From contig NZ_AQRA01000010.1 of NCBI RefSeq assembly GCF_000626715.1, positions 1 through 64,000 of the forward strand: a stretch of 64,000 nucleotides of DNA. Direction: 5' to 3'. Made by a program: the position numbers and the translations under genes. Every line of letters begins with the position of its first letter. Within the stretch, counting starts at the first letter, position 1. Source of the stretch: Aquimarina atlantica (GTDB lineage: Bacteria > Bacteroidota > Bacteroidia > Flavobacteriales > Flavobacteriaceae). This document shows, piece after piece, positions 53,244-61,218 of this stretch. Below the pieces are notes generated by a model, which was not told the origin of the DNA, did no database searches, and was given only the letters and a program-made list of their open reading frames with translations.

Positions 53244-55120
53244 GTTTTAATAATTTCTAAGTTTTGAGTACGACCATCAATTTCATATTCTGGTTGGTTT
53301 TCTGTTAAAATTTCAACTCTTTTATTTACCAAATCAGGTTTTGCCTGTTGCGTATGATAATGCCTTAATTGATGCTCGTTCTGCCTACCCGAACTAAAGT
53401 TTGACACTCGTTTTAAGTATCCTATTACTCTCGTGGCATGATCTACATTATGAGAATTGCATTCATTGCATATAAGCAACGTGCGCTTGTCTATATGTGC
53501 GCATTCATTACATATCGTAATTCTTATATTAAAACAGAAATAATTACATCCAGCAGCCGCTGTTGCATGAATTAGTTTAATAAAACCTTCTTTATTAGGA
53601 GTCTCTTCGAGGTTAAGATGAAGTGCAGAACCTCCATCCAAATATTGTATAATTTCTTTACCGTGTAGCATTATTTTATCGAGAGAATTTACTTTATTGT
53701 CTTCTACTGCATAGAAATATGAATTATAGCAATCTCTGGGTACAAATAATCCATCTTCTTTATCCCATTTTGCATTTTTTATTCCCAGATTTTCGGCGGG
53801 AACAAATTCTGTGTTAAACATATACCCATATTTTTCTTTTGCTGCTCGGTTTTCTTGATAAATTGCTTTTAGATATGTATTTACAAAATTCTTATACGTA
53901 GTGTTATTACTTGCTTCGATTCCCTGACTCTCTGCAGCTTCTACCATACCATTAATCCCTACTGTTAAAAATTGTTTGTCTAATGCTATAAAGCCTGCTT
54001 GATAAACAGGCAATAAGCCTGCTTCATTATATTCGTCTATAAGTTTTCTGTAGGCAACCTGATATTTATGAATCTTTTGCACTTCTTCAACAATATCTGC
54101 CTTTTTTTGAATCAACCGATTCATATTAAGGGTGATTACATTTATAGACCCTGTTGCTACTCCACCAGCACCTAAAGAATAACTAAAAGTATTGTCACTA
54201 ATTTCATTTCGTAGACGACAACAGGATGCTAAGCTATCTGCATTTTCGGATTGGTAAATAAAAAAAGAATTCCCTTCACTTAATTCCTGTGCGCACATTT
54301 CGGTAAATTCTCTATCGACAGGAGTATTGTTTTTTACAAGCATTGCAGCAGTAACTACAGGAAAAGTAAGTATGGCTCTTTTTCGTTCTTTATTAAACCA
54401 TTTCATAAAAAATTCTTGCAGTTTTTTTACGCTTTCCCATTTTGGTTTGGTCATATCAGGAAATACAAAATCGCCAAACATGCTATTAAAATAAGCTTCG
54501 TCATATAGAGAAATATTCCAAAACACAGATTGATACCCTCTTGCAGCGGCGGGTTGATTAATTGCATAGACCACATGTTGTAAATGGTTTGCAATACGTT
54601 TTTCGTGGGTTTGCAAATAATCTTCTCCAAGATCTTTAACGGCAAAATGATCAAAATACATCAAAAACTCTACGGTAGCCAATGCTCCAGCAAACTGAGA
54701 ACTTACGGCAAAGACAAGATTAACGAACTCGCCACAATAACTCTCCAGGTGTTTAGGAGCTTTGCTTTCGCCTCCTAATTTTGTGAGTCCGTCTAATAAG
54801 AATGGATACATACTTATAGAAACACAGTATGGTTTTAATGAAGTCTCATCGTGTACATAAATTTCGTGAGATTCTATCTGTCTCGAATATTCTTCGGCCA
54901 GATCATTGTTAAACAGAGTAGCTATTTTTTGTTTTACCAATGCTCTATTTACCTGTATGTTAATATCTTTATTTAACTCTGCCTCCATGGTTGCAATGTT
55001 TTTTGAAGTTACATTGGCATTAGCATCTACTTTGGAGCCATCTGCAGCATTTGTAGAATCTAAATACTGGTTTATAAAATCGATCTTATTTGCTATTTGA
55101 TCATCTGAAAGTCGTATCAT
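53240..55120 (-). CDS. nrdD: anaerobic ribonucleoside-triphosphate reductase
   Basis: Class III glycyl-radical enzyme making dNTPs without oxygen. 626 aa. Begins directly with the core: the N-terminal ATP-cone of many NrdD is absent. HDETSLKPYCVSISMYPFLLDG, ARGYQSVFWNIS, SLASCCRLRNEI (active-site Cys), the C-terminal zinc site CNEC...CNEC, and glycyl-radical motif RVIGYLKR followed by about 65 residues. Stop overlaps the next FNR-like site. nrdG is 6 nt upstream. Confidence 0.95.
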   Translation of the reverse strand: MIRLSDDQIANKIDFINQYLDSTNAADGSKVDANANVTSKNIATMEAELNKDINIQVNRALVKQKIATLFNNDLAEEYSRQIESHEIYVHDETSLKPYCVSISMYPFLLDGLTKLGGESKAPKHLESYCGEFVNLVFAVSSQFAGALATVEFLMYFDHFAVKDLGEDYLQTHEKRIANHLQHVVYAINQPAAARGYQSVFWNISLYDEAYFNSMFGDFVFPDMTKPKWESVKKLQEFFMKWFNKERKRAILTFPVVTAAMLVKNNTPVDREFTEMCAQELSEGNSFFIYQSENADSLASCCRLRNEISDNTFSYSLGAGGVATGSINVITLNMNRLIQKKADIVEEVQKIHKYQVAYRKLIDEYNEAGLLPVYQAGFIALDKQFLTVGINGMVEAAESQGIEASNNTTYKNFVNTYLKAIYQENRAAKEKYGYMFNTEFVPAENLGIKNAKWDKEDGLFVPRDCYNSYFYAVEDNKVNSLDKIMLHGKEIIQYLDGGSALHLNLEETPNKEGFIKLIHATAAAGCNYFCFNIRITICNECAHIDKRTLLICNECNSHNVDHATRVIGYLKRVSNFSSGRQNEHQLRHYHTQQAKPDLVNKRVEILTENQPEYEIDGRTQNLEIIKT

Positions 55121-55126
55121 GAGTTT

Positions 55127-55576
55127 TTAATTTTTAATAAATAAGTAATTAAGTCGTTTATTGGTTTTTACTTCTATAAATTCTTGATTGGTGGTTTCAC
55201 TATCTAATCCCCCCAAAGATTGGTTCCATCTTCCGGTTTTAATCCAGGTTAATTGAACTAAGATCTTATCATCTACTTTTTCTAATCCTGTATAAAGGCA
55301 TGTTTCATATCCTTTGACCTTAGCATATTTCAGGTAACTTATTAATTCCTTTTTATGCCATTCTCCTCCCATGAAAACAACACAGGTAGCAAATCCAGAA
55401 TACTTATCGAGTATACTTTCATATTTTTTTTTAGTCAATTTTTCCCCACTCCCTTTTTTCCATAAAAAGGGTGAATGACATCCTTCACACCTTAGTGGGC
55501 ATCCAGAAATGCTAAAACATATGCTTATTTCTCCTGGCACTTCCTGAAGCACAATATGAAAATCATAAAAATTCAT
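55127..55576 (-). CDS. nrdG: anaerobic ribonucleotide reductase activating protein
   Basis: Radical-SAM enzyme installing the glycyl radical on NrdD. 149 aa. Cluster motif CPLRCEGC (C-x3-C-x2-C), VVFMGGEWHKKEL (GGE motif), CLYTGL. N-terminal YDFHIVLQEVPGEISICFSISGCP is the small NrdG form. First gene of nrdG-nrdD. Confidence 0.94.
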   Translation of the reverse strand: MNFYDFHIVLQEVPGEISICFSISGCPLRCEGCHSPFLWKKGSGEKLTKKKYESILDKYSGFATCVVFMGGEWHKKELISYLKYAKVKGYETCLYTGLEKVDDKILVQLTWIKTGRWNQSLGGLDSETTNQEFIEVKTNKRLNYLFIKN

Positions 55577-55587
55577 AATTGCAATAT

Positions 55588-55617
55588 TAAAAGACCTTTT
55601 TATCTTTTATAAAAATA
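55588..55617 (-). promoter_or_regulatory. nrdG control site
   Basis: Palindrome TAAAAGAC-CTTTTT-ATCTTTTA (55588-55609) directly next to -7-like TATTTTTA (55617-55610 on the minus strand) and 11 nt before the nrdG ATG. The same TTCTTATTTTTA plus palindrome layout is found at nirK. No FNR-like site is seen here. A repressor site is likely. Confidence 0.55.
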
Positions 55618-55686
55618 AGAATAGAAATTCCTCTTTTTAAATGAATAGAAATGAGTTATTAAAAATGTTATTAACAGGAAGAAAAT

Positions 55687-56454
55687 TTATGTTTCTAATG
55701 TAGATAAATAATCAGAAATCGAAGATTTGTATGACCTTGAAGAGATAAGTTCTTCGTTGTTTTTTAGCTTTAACAGATACTCGTTATTGCTAATATACTT
55801 ACAAGATTTTATATATATTTTATTGACAATTAGAGAACGATGAATTCTTAAAAACTGAAACGTATCTAAGCTATCAAATAAAGCATTCATTGTTATTCTG
55901 TACAGATATTTTTTGTCTTGCGTAATAATTTGCACATAATTACCATCACTTTTAAAATAGATGATATCATCTATCCTAATCACAATATCTCTACCTTTTT
56001 CATGAATTATAATCTCATTCAAGAAATCAGAAGATTTAGATTCATAATTACTAATCAGTTTTTTTATTTTATCTTCTAGGTTTGACGCTTTTTTTCTTTT
56101 TTTAAGTTCAAAAACCCGTTCCAAAGTAATGTACAATCGTTCTTCATCAAAAGGTTTTAGAAGATAATCGACAGCATTTATCTCGAAAGCCTTTAATGCA
56201 TAAGTATCATATGCTGTAGTAAATATCACATAAGGTTTATGTTGTAGTTGTGCAATTACATTGAACCCATTCATATCTGGCATTTGTATATCTAAAAAGA
56301 TTAAATCAGGTTCTTTTAAAGTAATCTTTTCTATCGCCTCATTTCCATTTCTACACTCTCCTACCAATGTAATATCTTCAAAATTTTCTAACAACTTAAA
56401 TAAACGTTGTCTGGCTAAATATTCATCATCTATAATCATGTATCGTAATCTCAT
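55687..56454 (-). CDS. LytTR-family response regulator
   Basis: 255 aa. Receiver domain with acidic pocket IIDDEYLARQRL, phosphoacceptor D55 in FLDIQMPDMNG, T in FTTAYDTYAL and K in LLKPFDEERL; C-terminal LytTR DNA-binding domain (IIHEKGRDIVIRIDDIIYFKSDGNYVQI, FLRIHRSLIVNKIYI). Start 2 nt after the partner kinase stop, so co-expressed. Target genes unknown. Confidence 0.95.
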   Translation of the reverse strand: MRLRYMIIDDEYLARQRLFKLLENFEDITLVGECRNGNEAIEKITLKEPDLIFLDIQMPDMNGFNVIAQLQHKPYVIFTTAYDTYALKAFEINAVDYLLKPFDEERLYITLERVFELKKRKKASNLEDKIKKLISNYESKSSDFLNEIIIHEKGRDIVIRIDDIIYFKSDGNYVQIITQDKKYLYRITMNALFDSLDTFQFLRIHRSLIVNKIYIKSCKYISNNEYLLKLKNNEELISSRSYKSSISDYLSTLET

Positions 56455-56456
56455 AA

Positions 56457-57560
56457 CTATGTACTAATTGGTATTGTGATTCTTGCGACGTATAATTCTT
56501 TAGTTTGAAAATATGAAGTAAACACAAAACGATTTTGATAAAACTGCTGTAATCTTTTTCTAATATTTACTAACCCGACTCCTGTACCTAATGGTTTCTC
56601 TATGGTATTTTTAGAATTATACGTGTTTGTAATTTGTAAAATCAACGCATTTTCCTGTAGGGTTTTACAATGCTCTTGCTTAATTGTAATGGCTATTTCT
56701 CCATCATCAATTGTTGGCATTATCCCATATTTTACCGCATTTTCTACTAAAGGTTGAAAAATCATATTCGGAATTTTTACATCCAAAATATCATCAGAAA
56801 TATCATAATCTATGGTTACTCTGTCTTGGTAACGAACTTGTTCTAAATCCAAGTAATTTTTAATGAAATTTAATTCATCGGCTACCATTACCATCTGTTC
56901 TGCATCATATTCTAATACATTACGTAGTAAACCACCTAGCTTACTTAGCATTTTCTGTGCATTTTTGGTATCAATATCTATCATTGCAGCGATAGAATGT
57001 AAGGTGTTAAACAAAAAATGCGGTTGCAATTGCATTCGTAGTGCATTTAACTGCGCAGCAATTAATTCTTTTTGATTTCGTATATATTTTTTTTGATAAT
57101 CTAACGCTAAAAAAGAAGCAATAATCACAAGCAATTCTATAAAACTGGAAAAACTTCCCACAACAAGTACAGTTACACTATTACGCCCTAAAAAAGATTT
57201 CATATAACCGTTATTAAGATAATTTATAAAATCGTCTATTCGCGAGCTCAAAATTTGATGAAAAACAGCTAATACAATACAGCCAATTATGATTTTTAGA
57301 GTTTTATAAAAAATAGTTATACTATTATCTTGAAGTATATTTACCATAGAATATACAAGCGGAGTCAAAACTACCCAAAGTAAATATGCAATACTTATTT
57401 TTAGAGAAATCAGCAGCCAACTAAATGGATAATTAAATTGATTAACCAGATGATTTGTATAGGCTTTTAAAATAAAAAATACGCTAACAGCCAATGCTGT
57501 TAAAACTATCTTTTTTACAGATATAGGAAGATTTTTATAATTTAAAAAATGAAACGCCAA
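56457..57560 (-). CDS. LytS-type sensor histidine kinase
   Basis: 367 aa. Four predicted TM helices (about 15-35, 45-68, 82-100, 122-150), a short coiled linker, then the His_kinase domain with QLQPHFLFNTLHSIAAMID (phospho-His about residue 180) and the ATPase part VENAVKYGI, GTGVGLVNIRKRLQ. Membrane sensor for the adjoining LytTR regulator. No extracytoplasmic sensory domain of size, so the stimulus may be intramembrane. Confidence 0.94.
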   Translation of the reverse strand: MAFHFLNYKNLPISVKKIVLTALAVSVFFILKAYTNHLVNQFNYPFSWLLISLKISIAYLLWVVLTPLVYSMVNILQDNSITIFYKTLKIIIGCIVLAVFHQILSSRIDDFINYLNNGYMKSFLGRNSVTVLVVGSFSSFIELLVIIASFLALDYQKKYIRNQKELIAAQLNALRMQLQPHFLFNTLHSIAAMIDIDTKNAQKMLSKLGGLLRNVLEYDAEQMVMVADELNFIKNYLDLEQVRYQDRVTIDYDISDDILDVKIPNMIFQPLVENAVKYGIMPTIDDGEIAITIKQEHCKTLQENALILQITNTYNSKNTIEKPLGTGVGLVNIRKRLQQFYQNRFVFTSYFQTKELYVARITIPIST

Positions 57561-57650
57561 AATTAAAAACTATACATTTGTTATTAGAAATTCCTTTTAA
57601 AAGTAGTTATATATTATTATAATCATTTGTTTAATAGAAATTACCATTTT

Positions 57651-58100
57651 ATGAAATTAAAAGTTTTCTTCGTTTTATGTTCTTTTTTAATACTATTTCA
57701 TAATTGTAAGAATGAAAAAAATGCTTCGGCAAATTCTAATTCAAAAGATATTAGTGAATTAACTTATATAGAAATTTATCATTTACTATACGACAACAAT
57801 AACGGTGGTTTTGATGCACATGGTGATTTGTATGGTCAGGAAGCTATTTCTTTTTTAAAATTTGAAAAGGAAGTAAACAAATGTGGTGATGTTATTTATC
57901 TATTAAATACGACGGATCAAACTATTGATTTAGCAGTAAAAGCAACATTTAATTTTCCGGGTAATCCCACAAATGAAATGGTAAGAGCTTATACGATAAA
58001 GCCAGCAGATAAAATCTCGATTGGATATTCTAAATTATGCTATGCCAATAAAGAATATGATATCAAAAAAGATATTATTTCTGCCGGCTACTCTAGATAA
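57651..58100 (+). CDS. lipoprotein, function unknown
   Basis: 149 aa from ATG 57651 (signal MKLKVFFVLCSFLILFHNC); the TTG extension upstream is unlikely. Mature part has ELTYIEIYHLLYDNNNGGFDAHGDLYG, KCGDVIYLLNTTDQTIDLAVKATF and a Cys near the end (SKLCYANKEY). Not recognised. Divergent from the kinase gene, so it could be a target of the two-component system; this is inference. Confidence 0.65.
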   Translation: MKLKVFFVLCSFLILFHNCKNEKNASANSNSKDISELTYIEIYHLLYDNNNGGFDAHGDLYGQEAISFLKFEKEVNKCGDVIYLLNTTDQTIDLAVKATFNFPGNPTNEMVRAYTIKPADKISIGYSKLCYANKEYDIKKDIISAGYSR

Positions 58101-58150
58101 CACAATCATCAATCAATCTCTAGAGAATTAGATTTTTTATGATTCAACTA

Positions 58151-59251
58151 TTATTTGCCTTGTAATTCTTTAATAAATTGATCATTACTATCCTTTACAA
58201 ATTTTGGAGGATTTAATGTATTCGACTTTTTAAACATTTTAAGCGCTTCTTTGTTTTGACCTTTAGCTTTATATGCCTCCCCTAAACTATTATACACATT
58301 TGCATCTTTAGGGTTTCGTTTTACATTTAATTGGAAATAAGATATAGCTTTATCCAACTGCTTATTTGTCATAAGTAAATATCCTAATCCATTTAATTGA
58401 TTATTATTTGCCATGTCTGCAGCTTCATCTAAAAGAGGCATAGCTTCTTTCATTTTTCCTTGTTGAAACAGGATATTAGCCTTTACACTTAAATTTTGAA
58501 ACGTTTTCTGTACTCCAATAGATTCATTTATCCACTGTAATGCCAATTCTGGTTCGTGGTTTACCCTTGTAAGGTATTGAGCCGCCTGGAACTTACCTTT
58601 CCACCCGAAACCAAATTGTCCTCTCAATTCATCTTTTAGGTTATCGGTAACCAATACTGGTGTATCTGCACTTACATTAAATGGGATTTGTTTATTCTCC
58701 CAACTTAGAGAAAATTCGGCCTGTTTGGTATCTAATTTAGTCACACTATAATTTAGTACATCATGAAATGCATTGTCTCGCATTACTACATCTACTCGTA
58801 AAACATCTTCATCTGGAGTATACCAAAAACTTCCCCATGAGCTGGTATTTTTAGAAAAGATCACTGTTACATTTTTCTCGTCATTAATGATCATATGTAA
58901 ACCATACGTTCCGGTTTTTAAATCTTTACCTTCTACTTTAACATCCGTACTAAAAGTAATAGTAGTATTTTCATCTGCTCCTGCTCTCCATGGGATTTCT
59001 CCTTTACCAGCAAAATTTATTTTTTGTAATCCAAAAGGTATTAGTTGTCCCCAAATTTTACCTGTTCTGTCCCCTCTTACTACTTTTACTTTTGGTGCTC
59101 CATAATTAATAGTAACCTTTGTGATGCCGAAGGTTTGACTAAACTCGGCTCTCGGACTTCGCTTAGGAGTAGTTACTACGGCCTGTGCATAACTATAAGT
59201 TGTCAATAACAAAACAGTGACAAACCATAGATTAATTTTTAATGTTTTCAT
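58151..59251 (-). CDS. DUF2911 protein with TPR repeats
   Basis: 366 aa from ATG 59251 (signal MKTLKINLWFVTVLLLTTYSYAQ). DUF2911 domain about 25-180: SPRAEFSQTFGITKVTINYGAPKVKVVRGDRTGKIWGQLIPFG, PWRAGADENTTITFSTDV, GTYGLHMI, WGSFWY. Residues about 250-366 hold TPR-type helices (NGLGYLLMTNKQLDKAISYFQ, ANVYNSLGEAYKAKGQNKEALKMF). Secreted; a common flavobacterial family of unknown function. Confidence 0.9.
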   Translation of the reverse strand: MKTLKINLWFVTVLLLTTYSYAQAVVTTPKRSPRAEFSQTFGITKVTINYGAPKVKVVRGDRTGKIWGQLIPFGLQKINFAGKGEIPWRAGADENTTITFSTDVKVEGKDLKTGTYGLHMIINDEKNVTVIFSKNTSSWGSFWYTPDEDVLRVDVVMRDNAFHDVLNYSVTKLDTKQAEFSLSWENKQIPFNVSADTPVLVTDNLKDELRGQFGFGWKGKFQAAQYLTRVNHEPELALQWINESIGVQKTFQNLSVKANILFQQGKMKEAMPLLDEAADMANNNQLNGLGYLLMTNKQLDKAISYFQLNVKRNPKDANVYNSLGEAYKAKGQNKEALKMFKKSNTLNPPKFVKDSNDQFIKELQGK

Positions 59252-59515
59252 GTTGATAGATTTACCGTTTAACATTTTTAAATATGATTTTATAATTTAT
59301 TTATTGATGTAAAATTATTACAGGAGTATACCCTTAGAAAGAAGATTGTGACAGACCGTTAACTTTGTGATAATTTGCTTTATTCATCATAAAAAAATGA
59401 TCTAAACTAACCAACCGTCACATCATCAACCATTCATCACAAATCGGTTTTTTTAGTAGTGTATCTTCTATAATTTTGTTGTGAAACAAGGTTCTCACAT
59501 TCTTAAAAACTTAAA
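59252..59515. other. divergent intergenic region with GTGACRGACC/CCGTCAC-type repeats
   Basis: Between the DUF2911 gene and the 59516 gene: GTGACAGACCGTTAAC near 59348 and AACCGTCACATC near 59414 form an imperfect inverted pair, and ATCACAAA recurs around 59448. May be operator sites for one or both genes. Confidence 0.35.
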
Positions 59516-60202
59516 ATGAAAGCATTTTTAATATATATAGTAGCACTTTTTGTAAATACAAGCTTTTTATCAGCACAGACCAAAGGATTTAAAAGATATA
59601 AAGCATTTAATGGTATTACATTCGAGTATACCGTGTTACTCCCCAAAGGTTATGATAATAACAAATCATATAATACAGCAGTAGCATTTGCTGCTGTTGA
59701 TGCTAAAAACGATCAAACAATTTGGTCGGTAAACAACCTATGGAAGAATCATAAAAATTATGATTATATAATTATTATCCCCAAAGTCCCTGTTAATGAA
59801 CCAGATTGGCTAAGTCATCCTATTCATCATGGTTTCAACGATTTTCTAAAATTCGTAAAGAAAAGCTATAAAGTAAAACACCAAAAAATTCATTTTATAG
59901 GATATAAAGATGGGTGTATTCCTGCACAAACATATATCACTGCCTTAGAGTATCCCCCTGCCTCTCTTACGCTATTATCAAGTAATTATTGGGAACATTA
60001 TAACAATAAAGAGTATACTCTATTGACACAACTAAAAATCCCTATACGATTGTTTTACACTAAAAAAGATAAAAATGCGTCACAAGTAAAACAAAATATA
60101 GTTAAAAAATTAAAGAGTTTGAATATAGATGTACAGTATAAGATAATTGACACCTATACTGAAGAGTTAGACAACTTGTTACTTAAAAAAGCAGAGAATT
60201 AA
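59516..60202 (+). CDS. esterase-fold secreted protein lacking the nucleophile Ser
   Basis: 228 aa. Signal peptide (MKAFLIYIVALFVNTSFLSAQ). Alpha/beta-hydrolase-like: FEYTVLLPKGYDNNKSYNTAVAF, DYIIIIPKVPVNEPDW, HFIGYKDGCIPA, LKIPIRLFYTKKDKN. At the nucleophile elbow, G-x-S-x-G is replaced by GYKDG, so Ser is missing and catalysis by the usual triad is not expected. Five nt before the next gene, so co-transcribed with the propeller gene. Confidence 0.7.
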   Translation: MKAFLIYIVALFVNTSFLSAQTKGFKRYKAFNGITFEYTVLLPKGYDNNKSYNTAVAFAAVDAKNDQTIWSVNNLWKNHKNYDYIIIIPKVPVNEPDWLSHPIHHGFNDFLKFVKKSYKVKHQKIHFIGYKDGCIPAQTYITALEYPPASLTLLSSNYWEHYNNKEYTLLTQLKIPIRLFYTKKDKNASQVKQNIVKKLKSLNIDVQYKIIDTYTEELDNLLLKKAEN

Positions 60203-60207
60203 AACCA

Positions 60208-61125
60208 ATGAATTTACTTAAAACAACTTTTCTTTTTTGCCTGATAACTAGTGTAGGATATTCTCAATCCAAAATTCTTTTTGCTAGAAAGCAAGGTAAT
60301 GATAGAGGATGGTCTATATTGAGTATAGATCCTAACGGTTCTACCGAAAAAGTAGTTATTCCTTATTCATCGGGAATGGGAGAATATAACCCCAATATAT
60401 CACCAGACGGAAAAACAATTCTATTTAATACGTATCGATATGGTGGTTGGAAATTGGCTCTTTATAACCTTGTAACTGCCTCTACAAAAAAAATTAGTTA
60501 TTCATCAAACTATTACACTAATGGTGTTTTTTCTCCAAAAGGAGATATGATTGTTTATGAAAAAAATGTTGGAAGAAACACTCATATTTTTATAGCCGAT
60601 AAAAATGGAAAAGATGAAACAATACTTACCAACAATATGGGAAAAGAAAATAGAATTCCTGTATGGTCTGCAGATGGTCGCCATATAATTTTCTATAGCG
60701 ATAAAAACGGGATAAACGATATCTACAGTATCGCTTTAAAAAATAAAAAAGTTACAAATTTAACTAACAATATATCTGGAAATGATTTTGCACCATCTGT
60801 ATCTCCTGATGGGAAATATATTGCTTTTTTTTCTGATAGAAATGGGTATTTAGATCTGTATAAAATGGATATCACTGGTACAAATCAAATTAATTTGACC
60901 AGTACGCTACAAAGTACTTACAATAGCTACAATTACTATAAGGATCGTAATATGTATTGGAGATTTAAATCATCCTGGTCTCCCGACAGTTCGGCCATCG
61001 TCTTTACAAATATAACAACAGATAATTTTGATTTATTTGTTACCAAAATTGATGGAAATGATATAAAACAAATTACAAATTCTTCAAACTCAGAATATAC
61101 TCCTGTTTGGGCTACTGTACATTAA
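60208..61125 (+). CDS. TolB-like WD40/PD40 propeller protein
   Basis: 305 aa, secreted (MNLLKTTFLFCLITSVGYSQ). Six PD40-type repeats: NPNISPDGKTILFNTYRYGGWKLALYN, NGVFSPKGDMIVYEKN, IPVWSADGRHIIFYSDKNGINDIYSI, APSVSPDGKYIAFFSDRNGYLDLYKMD, SWSPDSSAIVFTNITTDNFDLFV, YTPVWA. Like the propeller domain of TolB and of some peptidases, but no catalytic domain. Probably a binding or scaffold protein working with the upstream hydrolase-like protein. Confidence 0.82.
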   Translation: MNLLKTTFLFCLITSVGYSQSKILFARKQGNDRGWSILSIDPNGSTEKVVIPYSSGMGEYNPNISPDGKTILFNTYRYGGWKLALYNLVTASTKKISYSSNYYTNGVFSPKGDMIVYEKNVGRNTHIFIADKNGKDETILTNNMGKENRIPVWSADGRHIIFYSDKNGINDIYSIALKNKKVTNLTNNISGNDFAPSVSPDGKYIAFFSDRNGYLDLYKMDITGTNQINLTSTLQSTYNSYNYYKDRNMYWRFKSSWSPDSSAIVFTNITTDNFDLFVTKIDGNDIKQITNSSNSEYTPVWATVH

Positions 61126-61138
61126 GGAATTCGGGAAT

Positions 61139-61171
61139 AAAAAAAGCCCGGATAAAACCCAGGCTTTTTTT
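61139..61171. terminator. terminator between converging genes
   Basis: AAAAAAGCCCGG... / ...CAGGCTTTTTT stem (core GCC/GGC with flanking A- and T-runs). Can serve the plus-strand propeller gene and, weakly, the minus-strand PepSY gene. Confidence 0.7.
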
Positions 61172-61218
61172 ATTGCTGATCACCTACATTTGCTATTTCT
61201 GCAAATTGGAAAGCTATT

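Noticed and set aside
53241..53270. AAAAGAC-type palindrome next to the FNR-like site at 53230
   Set aside because: The expected position lies within nrdD coding sequence and does not show the GAC-N6-RTC pattern.
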